Virus record (IMG/VR): IMGVR_UViG_3300020220_003517 | Coordinates: 1-64,000 of that record | DNA length: 64,000 nucleotides | Origin: a virus | Reading direction: 5' to 3' (one strand) | Position numbers and translations under genes: made by a program | Shown here: piece after piece, positions 41,906 to 50,720 of the stretch | How positions within the stretch are numbered: position 1 is the stretch's first letter | Layout: each line of letters starts with the position of its first letter | Notes under the pieces: generated by a model | Databases searched by the model: none | Seen by the model: only the letters and a program-made list of their open reading frames with translations | What the model was told of the DNA's origin: nothing

Positions 41906-44900
41906 TGGATGAATTAAAAAAAGGGTGCGACTGCTGCGATGAACTATCTGATGATGCCAAAAGTGTATTAAATGAAATAAGTTCTCTTCTTGACCCCAAC
42001 GCAGGTAAGAATGCTAACGGCAGTGCTAACGGCAGTGCTAACGGCAGTGCTAACGGCAGTGCGCAAGATGACGCAGATAACTGTATTAAGGCATTCGCAA
42101 AGAAAGCACTGCCCGCAGTAGAAAACCCTAATGACAAAGATCGCATTTTAAAGTTATTAGAAGCAATCAATTCAGCTTTGAGTGGTGCTATTAGTGATAT
42201 TGTAAGTTTAACCAAAGAAGTTTTTTCGATTGACTTTGCTTCCTTAGATACTTCAAAAATACAAGCCGCTGCTAATTCAGTAAATAATCTATCTGACAAT
42301 CCTACGATTGATGTAAGTAAAGTACTTCCCGGTCTTGACACTAGTAAAATGAAAGATGTCAAGATTTCTCTGACTGTTCCGGCTATCACGCTGAACAAGT
42401 CTATCAATATGGGACCGGTTTCAATAAACTTGCGTTTTGCAATATCTACAAAAGAAGTTTCATGGGGGCCAGCTATCGACACAAACTTCAGTACTCCTAA
42501 GAAAGCTCTTGATGCTCTTAAAAATGATAAGATAAAATCTCTACTAACGCCTTCTGTTGGAAAGTCGTTAGAGGAATTAAAAGAAATAGCAAAAAAGGAG
42601 GTTAAAGATATTGCTATTCTAACAGAACTTTTAGCAGCTACTAACGCAGATATGTTTTTTGAGATATTGGAAAGGGAGGGAATTAATCTATACATAGAAG
42701 AAAACCTTGGTGATATTGCAGAAAAAATCTATAAAGACAATCTAAAAGCGGCTAAAGCGATTAAGAAAAACTTAAACAAAAAAGTTGGCAATTCGTTGGT
42801 TAAAGATCTTAAAGAAGTTGGTAAAATGGACTTGTGTGGAAAGAGACCTTCAAAAACCAAGAAATTTTCTACTGATGAAGTAGAAGAAGCGATACCTTGT
42901 GTTGTTCCCATTGAACCAGAGATACCTCTTGCAAACATAAAAGAAGTAGAGGATTTAATCAACGGTTTAAGTTTACCTAATCCTGAAGATGAACTAAATA
43001 AAATAAAAAACATGATGGCTTGTATAAAGAAAGCGCAAGACATTATGAATGAGTGTGGTAAGAAAAAAGTTAATGCTATAAACAGATACTATGCGTTTAA
43101 AGAAGTGGCTCTTTTACACGACTTGAATCACAAGTATGTATCAGAAAGAGCTACCACAAATAACTTATTGAATCCGCCGTTTATTGCGATAGCAAAAGAG
43201 AAGTCGTCTATAGAATCTCAGCTAGCGGATGTTACCGCAAAGCTGTTATCAACTAATTTATCCGCCGTAGAAACAGAAAATTTGAATGCACAAAAAAATG
43301 ATTTGGATCAATCATTAATTTCTTTACAAGAAGATTTTCAGAGTTCCGTAGACAACTTTAATGCTGGCCTTGAAGCTGAAATAAAAGATGAATTTGACAT
43401 TGCAGAATTTAATACATATGATTTTGAAGATTATGTAGAAAAGGCTCGAAAAAAAGTAAAAAGAACTACAAATGCTTTATCTAATCTTACAGGATTTAAA
43501 GATAACGGCAAGTCACTTGAACTGATTGTTACAAATCCCGAAATTAAAGGCAGGCTAGACTTTTTGCTAGCGCAATCTTTAAATGGCGCGCAAGACACAA
43601 TTTTTGACGGTTATCTTAAAGTTGATAACTATACATTTGTACCAGGAGAGGGACTACCAAGGACTGGTTTTTTAGAAAACGGACTTTGGAGAAAATACTA
43701 TTCTCCTAACCGTATAGATGACCTGTTTACATGGAAAGAACAAGGATACACAGGACCTAAACCACAATATGATGATCAGGGAAATGCTTTAGGTGCAAAG
43801 TCTACAGTAGAAATCAAGTCAGGCGACGGTTCTACCATAGTTCAAGAAGTACCAACTTCTGTAAAGAATTGCAACGTAGATCTAGCGATTGCTATTCCAT
43901 TTATTGAAAATTTAGAAGAACTTACGAGAGGTAAAATAAACTCTTTAGCGAATCAAATACTTACTAGCTCTGATGCCAAGCCTTACATAAAAAAAATTAG
44001 GTTTTATGCAAGGTTAGAAGCAAAGCTATCTTTTTATGATATGATAAGTTCTACCGATTTTTCTAGTATTAGCGTATCAAATTTTGAATCTTTTAATCCT
44101 GACAAGTTTATAAATGAATTAGACATTTCAAACAGATTTCTTAATAAATTACAAAAAGAGCTAAACTTTTTCGTTAAGACGATAGAAGAATGCAATACTT
44201 GTATAGAAGAGCAGAAAAAAGCTATTACTGCATGTGCAGAAAAGGCAGGAGGCGGTGATAGTTCACCTGGTACTGAAAAGAAATGCAAAGATCTTTTAGG
44301 AAGTGATCCTCTGGGTCTTAAAGGATCCAATGGCTGCCCCGATTACAAAAAGAATTGTTATTGGCGTGAATATACCAAGATTATGCAGATAGTAAGTCTT
44401 ATGCCGATACCTGACTTGATGTTCTTAAATAAAAGATTATTTAGATATTACCCAGTAGCTTTACAGATACCCGTTCCGGCCCCTATCCCTTCACTTGCAC
44501 TTGGAATACCCGACCCTGTCATAAGCATTCCCCTGCCATTCTTGTGGGTTCATCTCTTAACTTTGCATACATCAGTTGGTACTTTTGTGTTTTGGATTGG
44601 CGCAGCAGGGGGGATCATTCCTAATGTCTATGTAATGTTCATTGATGAAAAGCAACAAACTATTTTTGCTGTTACTCTCACAGGACCTAGTAAGATTCCG
44701 GATCCTTCTTTGGGAATTACCGAGTTTGACGAAAAAAGTCTTCTTGAGTTATTACCAGGTCTTGATACTACATTAAAAATTAATCTTACACAATTTCCGG
44801 GTAACCTATTTACAGGATCCACAAGACTTGATGTAAACAAACCAGATTCATCGAAAACTGTCATTGATAGCATAAAAGGTAAGATTAAGAAATCTGTAGA

Positions 44901-46491
44901 TGAACTAGTTATACCTGACCCACCTGTCTTTGGAGGATTTTCCCCCACTGCTTTGCGGATGAAAGACTTAATTAAGAATGCTTTAAAGTTTACTAACTGC
45001 GATAATGTAGAAGCAATTAAGTTGTCACTAAAAACTATTATAGAGCTTTTAATTGCAAGTTTGGATGGACTTGATGTACCAGGAATAAAAATACCGCGTG
45101 ACTCAAAGGGCATGATGATGGAGCTTCCCAGTGCGATTGCTATGCTTGACACTATTAATTCTTTGTTGAGTATTCTTAAGACAGCTCCGGATAAAGCAAA
45201 GAAGCTTCTTAAAGAAATAGGATTAAGTATAAACAACCCTTTTGATGTTACTGCTAAATTAAAGGAACTGGTTAGAGCCAATACATCGTATGCTGCATCG
45301 ATAGAAATCTTTTCTGAGTTCGACACAAAGATTGACGCACTTGAAGCTGAAGTAGATTTAGGAAGTCCTGAAGAAGCGGCTAAGAAGAGATTAGATTTAG
45401 TTAAAGATCTTTTAAAGAAGCAGATAGAAGATGCAATTAAAGATATAACCCCTGAGAAATTGGGTTTTGTTTCATCTGCAGATATCTTGGTATCTTTGCC
45501 CGAGCCGTGTTATACTAACGTTTCAATCCCCCCTCTTAACCCTGGAATATCTCTTGCTTTGGAAGCAATTAAGAATATACCCAACATTATTCTGGGTCTT
45601 AATGATGACTTGATACTAAAAGCACTTAGTAAAATTATTGACTTTGCTGTTCAGCTGCCTTCTGCTGAAGAATTATTTCAGCTTGGAATTAACTTGTTTT
45701 TGGACTTAATACCCCCTCTTGTTATCCCTATCGATATAAGTGTTTCTCTTCTTAAAGAGATTAAGATAGCTTTAAAAAACTTCATCGCATCATTTACCGT
45801 AAGATTGCCTAAAGTTGGTCTTCCTATACAAATAGAAATCCCTGGGACAAAAATTCTTTTTATCATAAAAAAGGCGTTAAAAGATTTCTTATCTTCTTTT
45901 AACGAGTTTGCGAACTGTTACATAAATCAAATATGCAAAAACTTAGGTACTTCTGCTGTTGCATCAAAGATTGCCGTTATTTTGAATATCATAAAGCTAT
46001 TGTTTAGCGTGAGTCTTGAACAAATATCAGGACCGGACATAAAAGCATTTTTGTTTTCTTTGCTAGAGACGATAGCATTTCCAGCGCTGGATGTTTTAGG
46101 TACACTTATAGACGCTGCTTCTAATCTTAAATCTCCATTTTTATCAATCATATCTCAATTCGTTACACCTGATCCTCCTAAACCAGAAGGGCCATTTTTT
46201 GAACTTAACCCCAAGTTAATAAAAGATTATGTAGATCCTATCATAAAAGGTGCTGCTTCGTTTACAAGCGAAAACATACCTTTTCCTGTAATACTTCTTG
46301 GGTGTGCTTTTCCAGCAACTCGAATTGCGCTTACAAAAATTCATCCATCGAAACCAAAAGAAGTCTTACCTGCATGGGAAGGGCTTTCGACAAAAAACTT
46401 TCCATTCATCATCTGGCTTGACCAGCTTGTCGCCACAGCACAAAGGAACGCTTTGTTAGGAAATAGCTATGTGGCACCATACTTTGCGTAA
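41905..46491 (+). CDS. giant virion protein (1528 residues) with Ala-Asn-Gly-Ser repeat
   Basis: The protein has a short Cys-containing N-terminus (KKGCDCCDELS), a four-fold ANGS repeat at about residues 36-52, long helical/coiled-coil parts and a central hydrophobic, Pro-rich region (IPVPAPIPSLALGIPDPVIS). It lies between the spike candidate and the S1 gene. It could be a tail-hub or tape-measure-like component, but the location of the tail genes does not settle this. It has no recognised enzymatic domain. Confidence 0.62.
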   Translation: MDELKKGCDCCDELSDDAKSVLNEISSLLDPNAGKNANGSANGSANGSANGSAQDDADNCIKAFAKKALPAVENPNDKDRILKLLEAINSALSGAISDIVSLTKEVFSIDFASLDTSKIQAAANSVNNLSDNPTIDVSKVLPGLDTSKMKDVKISLTVPAITLNKSINMGPVSINLRFAISTKEVSWGPAIDTNFSTPKKALDALKNDKIKSLLTPSVGKSLEELKEIAKKEVKDIAILTELLAATNADMFFEILEREGINLYIEENLGDIAEKIYKDNLKAAKAIKKNLNKKVGNSLVKDLKEVGKMDLCGKRPSKTKKFSTDEVEEAIPCVVPIEPEIPLANIKEVEDLINGLSLPNPEDELNKIKNMMACIKKAQDIMNECGKKKVNAINRYYAFKEVALLHDLNHKYVSERATTNNLLNPPFIAIAKEKSSIESQLADVTAKLLSTNLSAVETENLNAQKNDLDQSLISLQEDFQSSVDNFNAGLEAEIKDEFDIAEFNTYDFEDYVEKARKKVKRTTNALSNLTGFKDNGKSLELIVTNPEIKGRLDFLLAQSLNGAQDTIFDGYLKVDNYTFVPGEGLPRTGFLENGLWRKYYSPNRIDDLFTWKEQGYTGPKPQYDDQGNALGAKSTVEIKSGDGSTIVQEVPTSVKNCNVDLAIAIPFIENLEELTRGKINSLANQILTSSDAKPYIKKIRFYARLEAKLSFYDMISSTDFSSISVSNFESFNPDKFINELDISNRFLNKLQKELNFFVKTIEECNTCIEEQKKAITACAEKAGGGDSSPGTEKKCKDLLGSDPLGLKGSNGCPDYKKNCYWREYTKIMQIVSLMPIPDLMFLNKRLFRYYPVALQIPVPAPIPSLALGIPDPVISIPLPFLWVHLLTLHTSVGTFVFWIGAAGGIIPNVYVMFIDEKQQTIFAVTLTGPSKIPDPSLGITEFDEKSLLELLPGLDTTLKINLTQFPGNLFTGSTRLDVNKPDSSKTVIDSIKGKIKKSVDELVIPDPPVFGGFSPTALRMKDLIKNALKFTNCDNVEAIKLSLKTIIELLIASLDGLDVPGIKIPRDSKGMMMELPSAIAMLDTINSLLSILKTAPDKAKKLLKEIGLSINNPFDVTAKLKELVRANTSYAASIEIFSEFDTKIDALEAEVDLGSPEEAAKKRLDLVKDLLKKQIEDAIKDITPEKLGFVSSADILVSLPEPCYTNVSIPPLNPGISLALEAIKNIPNIILGLNDDLILKALSKIIDFAVQLPSAEELFQLGINLFLDLIPPLVIPIDISVSLLKEIKIALKNFIASFTVRLPKVGLPIQIEIPGTKILFIIKKALKDFLSSFNEFANCYINQICKNLGTSAVASKIAVILNIIKLLFSVSLEQISGPDIKAFLFSLLETIAFPALDVLGTLIDAASNLKSPFLSIISQFVTPDPPKPEGPFFELNPKLIKDYVDPIIKGAASFTSENIPFPVILLGCAFPATRIALTKIHPSKPKEVLPAWEGLSTKNFPFIIWLDQLVATAQRNALLGNSYVAPYFA
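42013..42060 (+). repeat. four tandem copies of a 12-nt unit (GCTAACGGCAGT)
   Basis: Four perfect copies of GCTAACGGCAGT encode Ala-Asn-Gly-Ser four times. Identity down to the codon suggests recent slippage; a 12-nt unit keeps the frame, so the copy number could vary between isolates without a frameshift. Confidence 0.85.
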
Positions 46492-46503
46492 AGAACTTGT
46501 ATG

Positions 46504-46512
46504 ATATATACA
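46504..46512 (+). promoter_or_regulatory. ATATATACA box
   Basis: This copy of the recurrent box lies 13 nt before the ATG of the S1-repeat protein at 46526, in a short gap that also contains GAACT. Confidence 0.4.
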
Positions 46513-46525
46513 AAAATCTAAAATA

Positions 46526-47722
46526 ATGAATACACAAAAAAACAAACAAGAAATTGATTGGGACAGACTCGAATCTGGTAAACGCAGAAAACCTAATCCT
46601 GAAATCTTAGCAAAGTATGGTGCTAAGAATTACTGCTTAGAACCATACGCACTAGATCTTTATGAGAAAATGATTCTTGGACAAGAAATCTTAAGTAAAG
46701 AACTTAGAGAAGGTGAGACAAGGAGAATCATTGCTGTTAGAGCAGCTAATAAGAATGAGGTGCATGTAATACTAGGCGGGCTGATTGATGGGATAGTAGA
46801 TCTTAAAAGAGAAAAAGGCTACTTAAACACAATTAACATGGATTCTGAAGGTTTTTCAGAGTATTTGAGTACCGAAGAAGGGCAAAACTACTTCTTAAAC
46901 CAGGAAATACAAGCCACCGTTGAGCAAGTTGAACCTTACGTTAAAGTTTCAATTTCAAGAGGGATGGAAGAAAAGATTAAAAGTGAATTTGTCAAGCAAA
47001 TTGCTAAACCAACATCGGCTTACATTGGTAAGATTCTTGAAAAGAATGGAGGCGGTTTTATCATATTTGTTGCGGGTATCAAAGGATTTTTGCCAGGGTC
47101 ACTCGCTGCTACAAATATCGTAAGAGATTTTGACAGTATGATAGGAAGAGAGATTCCTGTCGTTGTAGAAGATTATTTACGCGAAAGTAATACATTTGTA
47201 TTCTCGTATAAGAAATATGTGAGTATGATATTGCCTAGCAAAATTAGTGAGTTAGAGACCGACAAAATGTATACCGGAAGCGTTACTGGAGTTGCAAAGT
47301 ACGGTGTATTCGTTGAGTTTGATGAGATATTCACGGGTCTATTGCACACAAGCAAAATGACTCCAGAGATGAAGAAGAAGTTTACTGACCGTGAGATCAC
47401 GGCTGGAAATGAATTAACTTTTTGGATCAAAGAGATCACACCTGACAAGAAAATTATTCTTACAGATGAAGATCCCACGGCTAAAAGATTAGAACTTGAA
47501 GAGTTTAAAGAAAAAAATCTTGGAACTATTCGGGGTGGTGAAGTTATTTCAATTCAGCCGTTTGGTACATTGGTTAAGTTACAAAAAGATATCTGCGGAA
47601 TGATTTCTCAAAAAGAAATCAAAACAAAGAAAAAGAACTTTACGGTTGGAGACACAGTAATGGTCTCGATTGATAGAGTTCACAACGACAAAATTTTCTT
47701 ATCATTGCCAAATGAAGGTTAA
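46526..47722 (+). CDS. S1-repeat RNA-binding protein (ribosomal protein S1-like)
   Basis: This 398-residue protein resembles part of ribosomal protein S1. At least three S1 (OB) repeats are visible: about residues 155-225 with GKILEKNGGGFIIFVAGIKG, 250-310 with GSVTGVAKYGVFVEFDEIFTG and LLHTSKM, and 330-395 with GTIRGGEVISIQPFGTLVKL; an earlier degenerate repeat covers 60-115. S1 brings mRNA to the ribosome and is important where Shine-Dalgarno sequences are rare, as in Bacteroidota. A phage S1 could redirect translation or act in RNA handling. It overlaps the next gene by 11 nt. Confidence 0.84.
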   Translation: MNTQKNKQEIDWDRLESGKRRKPNPEILAKYGAKNYCLEPYALDLYEKMILGQEILSKELREGETRRIIAVRAANKNEVHVILGGLIDGIVDLKREKGYLNTINMDSEGFSEYLSTEEGQNYFLNQEIQATVEQVEPYVKVSISRGMEEKIKSEFVKQIAKPTSAYIGKILEKNGGGFIIFVAGIKGFLPGSLAATNIVRDFDSMIGREIPVVVEDYLRESNTFVFSYKKYVSMILPSKISELETDKMYTGSVTGVAKYGVFVEFDEIFTGLLHTSKMTPEMKKKFTDREITAGNELTFWIKEITPDKKIILTDEDPTAKRLELEEFKEKNLGTIRGGEVISIQPFGTLVKLQKDICGMISQKEIKTKKKNFTVGDTVMVSIDRVHNDKIFLSLPNEG

Positions 47723-49136
47723 AAAGAATTACACTAAGACTGAGGTTCTTGACAGCGCCCGTTGCGGATTCGAGTTTGAGTTTTACAGCTCGATGGATGT
47801 GTTTGAAACCGCTAAAGACATCGCAAAATTTGTAAAAAGAAGGGTAGTAGTGCCTCTTGCATTAAGTTCTATAACAGAACCTAAGCCTCTTTATCACTCT
47901 CCAGTAGCTCCTACTGCTGACATATTTAAACTAGAACCTGATTATTCAGGTGGTAAGAGTATGTGTGAGTTAGTCACTGGACCGATGAAATACAAAGATG
48001 CTCGCAACGTCTTAATTAAAGTCTTTGAATGGATCAGCAGTAATGGCTATACTAACGAAAGGTGTTCTATACACGTAAACATTAGTATTGATGAAAATGC
48101 GGTCCCTACCCGTTTTACTATTCCTAACATCAACATACCTAAGTTTATCTTATCTTTTGATGAGAAAAAGATATATGACATCTTTCCTAAAAGAGAAGGG
48201 AGTGTTTATGCTAGAAGTATTAAGTCTCTAAGACCTAACAGAGTACTTTTTTATTCTCCTACATTAGAAGAATTTAGTCGCGCCACCCTAACTCTTCCAG
48301 CTGACGAAAAGTACTATGGAGTTAACTTCTTGAAGGCGGAAAAGGGTTATCTGGAATATCGTTACCTTGGTGGTAAAGATTATGAAAAGACGACAAAGAA
48401 AATTCTTGACTTGGTCGATTACTTTATTCTTCATTTATATGATACGTTAAACTTTGAAGGATTTACTGACAAAGAAAAGGCGGACTTTAAAAAAATGACG
48501 GCCATTGACGAAAAGGTGTATAAATCTTTTGTTAAATACGAAGTTTTCCAAAAAGCGTTTCCTGGAATAGAAGTTGGGGTTGATATGAACGCAGACCCAC
48601 AAGTACTGGAATCTATGTGGGTTAACATTCGAGAAAAACTATTTGATCTTATAATTACAGGAAAGATGAAGAAAGGCGCCTTTAATTATGACAAAGAAAT
48701 TGGACGTTTTCAATTAAAGGACACCAAGTTGCGTAACTGCAAGTTAACTGACATGGAATTTATTAACTGCGAACTTGAAGGTGTTATTCATAGAGCATGG
48801 TTTTATGATTGTAAAATTAAGAACTCAAGGATACAAGACGGTAATTTTGTAAAAGGAAATACCGTTGATTTTAGTAAAATTTCTGAATGCGAGCTTCATA
48901 TTGATAATAAGCTTAATGACTGTTTTATAGAAAACAAGAAAAACATCATTAACTGTCAAGTTAACCGCGGTGTTATTCGAAACGGCGAAATTGGAAAACT
49001 TGCAAAAATTTCCAAAGAAACTATGATTGTTGAAGGTCAACCAATCGAAACAGGGAATTCGGGTGGTAATACATTTCAAGATGCTGCACAAGACGAAAAG
49101 AATAGAGAAAAGAATAAAGAATCCAAGAAAAAATAA
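47712..49136 (+). CDS. amidoligase-like enzyme with C-terminal beta-helix-like repeat
   Basis: The ATG at 47712 gives 474 residues. The N-terminal two thirds resemble the Amidoligase_2 (glutamine-synthetase/COOH-NH2 ligase) family: CGFEFEFYSS, SMCELVTGPMKYKDARN, CSIHVNISID, LEYRYLGGKDYEK. The remaining part from about residue 330 has short repeats (LRNCKLTDMEFINCELEGV, CKIKNSRIQDGNF) like pentapeptide or beta-helix repeats. The family ligates amino groups to carboxyl groups of peptides. The substrate could be a phage structural protein or the host wall. Confidence 0.72.
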   Translation: MKVKKNYTKTEVLDSARCGFEFEFYSSMDVFETAKDIAKFVKRRVVVPLALSSITEPKPLYHSPVAPTADIFKLEPDYSGGKSMCELVTGPMKYKDARNVLIKVFEWISSNGYTNERCSIHVNISIDENAVPTRFTIPNINIPKFILSFDEKKIYDIFPKREGSVYARSIKSLRPNRVLFYSPTLEEFSRATLTLPADEKYYGVNFLKAEKGYLEYRYLGGKDYEKTTKKILDLVDYFILHLYDTLNFEGFTDKEKADFKKMTAIDEKVYKSFVKYEVFQKAFPGIEVGVDMNADPQVLESMWVNIREKLFDLIITGKMKKGAFNYDKEIGRFQLKDTKLRNCKLTDMEFINCELEGVIHRAWFYDCKIKNSRIQDGNFVKGNTVDFSKISECELHIDNKLNDCFIENKKNIINCQVNRGVIRNGEIGKLAKISKETMIVEGQPIETGNSGGNTFQDAAQDEKNREKNKESKKK

Positions 49137-49141
49137 CCCTT

Positions 49142-49228
49142 ATGAGTAGTGGCAAGAGCAAAAAAAGAAAAACAGGGAATGCCTCGCAACCGGCGCACTA
49201 TGGCAAAGAACTTAAAAAGAATTCTTAA
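49142..49228 (+). CDS. possible 28-residue basic protein
   Basis: An ATG at 49142 opens MSSGKSKKRKTGNASQPAHY and ends at 49228. The frame overlaps another small frame (49179-49277). Only one of them is probably real; evidence is position and basic composition. Confidence 0.3.
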   Translation: MSSGKSKKRKTGNASQPAHYGKELKKNS

Positions 49229-49277
49229 AAATGAAGCTATTCTCAAAAAACTGAAAGCTGAATATGAAACACATTAA
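49179..49277 (+). CDS. possible 32-residue basic protein
   Basis: An ATG at 49179 starts MPRNRRTMAKNLKRILKNEA in a second frame and overlaps the next start by 14 nt, the coupling typical here. It is helical and basic. It competes with the preceding small frame. Confidence 0.35.
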   Translation: MPRNRRTMAKNLKRILKNEAILKKLKAEYETH

Positions 49278-49608
49278 AACATTTGAGAACTTTTTGAATG
49301 AAGGGCACTTGGACTTTAAGATTCAAAAATCACTACAATTAGGTGGTGTAACTTTCGAGTTTAATGAAGAGCTTACCGATGAAGACGATGATAATCGTTT
49401 TGATTTTGTTCAAGTTTACTATGCAGACGAAAGAAGAAACGGGAATGAGTGGGTGATTAAAGTAGGAACTACTGGTGAAGGTAATTACATCTTGGAAATT
49501 ATTGAAGACGAGAAAGTAGTTTTTACTCATGAATATCCCAAAAATCAACGCGCATACTTTGATCAAGATTGCATGAATAGCCTTGGTTTTTTACCTGAAT
49601 TAGATTAA
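49264..49608 (+). CDS. putative internal head protein with capsid-targeting leader
   Basis: This 114-residue protein starts MKHIKTFENFLNE|G, a perfect leader. The mature part is a small beta-rich acidic domain (VTFEFNEELTDEDDDNRFDF). It sits alone among tail genes, far from the other members. Confidence 0.74.
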   Translation: MKHIKTFENFLNEGHLDFKIQKSLQLGGVTFEFNEELTDEDDDNRFDFVQVYYADERRNGNEWVIKVGTTGEGNYILEIIEDEKVVFTHEYPKNQRAYFDQDCMNSLGFLPELD

Positions 49609-49615
49609 TCTTTAT

Positions 49616-50347
49616 ATGACTAGAGAAGAATTAATAGAACTGATAAATAATGAAATCACCGCAAGTGGTGCTCTTCCTTATTCCATTCCTGCAAGGGAAG
49701 CTGAACGCATAGTTGACCAAGCTCTAAATTGGTTCTATATTAATTACGGGCCAGCTGTAGAAACACAGTATTATGTAATACAGCGTCAATGGTTTAGCGA
49801 TCCTGAGTTTAAAAAGACTCGTAGCATATTACTCCCTGATTGTGTAGTCAGCGTGTTTGAGTGCCGAGAAATCTCAGGCGGTGGAAGATTAGGAACGATT
49901 GATAGAGACTTTAGTGATAACCGACTTCTTGCTGCTGAAATTTACCTTGCACCATTTGCTTCTGATGATTTGGTATTACGTACTGCACAGTATTCTTATT
50001 GGGATCTTACTAAAGCGTTTATACTTGAGAGAGTAAGGTACGACTTTAACTTGAATACACATCGCTTAAAGATTTTAGGTCGAGATCCAAGGAAGAATCT
50101 TTTCATAAATACTTACGTTAAGATACAAGAAAACAAACTTTACGATGACTGGTTTTTCCAAAGATATGTAACTGCGCAAGGTAAAATATCGCTCGGAAGA
50201 ATACTTGGAATGTTTCAATTTAATCTTCCCGGTGGAATTACTATAGACGGTAGTAAAATGACCGATGAAGGGAAAGAAGAAATTGAACAGCTCAAAACAA
50301 AAATAGACGAAGAGAACAGCCCAGACTGGTTCTACATATTTCATTGA
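49616..50347 (+). CDS. virion structural protein (unassigned)
   Basis: This 243-residue protein has helix NWFYINYGPAVETQYYVIQR and a beta-rich centre. It lies directly before the gp25-like gene, so it is probably a tail or neck/baseplate component, but I could not match it to a named T4 protein. Confidence 0.62.
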   Translation: MTREELIELINNEITASGALPYSIPAREAERIVDQALNWFYINYGPAVETQYYVIQRQWFSDPEFKKTRSILLPDCVVSVFECREISGGGRLGTIDRDFSDNRLLAAEIYLAPFASDDLVLRTAQYSYWDLTKAFILERVRYDFNLNTHRLKILGRDPRKNLFINTYVKIQENKLYDDWFFQRYVTAQGKISLGRILGMFQFNLPGGITIDGSKMTDEGKEEIEQLKTKIDEENSPDWFYIFH

Positions 50348-50348
50348 T

Positions 50349-50711
50349 ATGTTAAAGGAAATATACTGTCGAAATATAAACGACCCGCAGTACAATTACA
50401 AGCAACTAGAGACGCACAATCCTATAGAAGCTCTCTTAACCAAACTTCGTATGATTCTTTTTACTAATCGCGGTGAAGTACTTGGTATGCCTGACATCGG
50501 GTTAGATCTTGAATATCATCTATTCGAATTAAACTTTAATGCATTTCAGCTACAACAAAACTTTTTTGGCCAAGTATCAAAGTATGTGCCCGAATCTCAG
50601 TACTATAACTTAGACCTGCAGGTTAATTTTGTGCCCGGGACAGTAAGAGACATTGCTTACATAGATATATACATAGACGGCAGGAAATACCTTGGCGTAC
50701 TAGCTAAATAA
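50349..50711 (+). CDS. baseplate wedge protein gp25-like (GPW family)
   Basis: This 120-residue protein carries the gp25 pattern: HNPIEALLTKLRMILFTNRGEVLGMPDIGLDLEYHLFE and YINLDL-like strands at the end. gp25 is the small wedge component present in all contractile injection systems. It precedes the gp6-like gene, the standard order. Confidence 0.88.
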   Translation: MLKEIYCRNINDPQYNYKQLETHNPIEALLTKLRMILFTNRGEVLGMPDIGLDLEYHLFELNFNAFQLQQNFFGQVSKYVPESQYYNLDLQVNFVPGTVRDIAYIDIYIDGRKYLGVLAK

Positions 50712-50720
50712 AGAATTGGA

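Noticed and set aside
42729-46151. Several leftward frames up to 230 codons inside the 1528-residue virion gene
   Set aside because: They are antisense shadows caused by the skewed codon use of the long gene.
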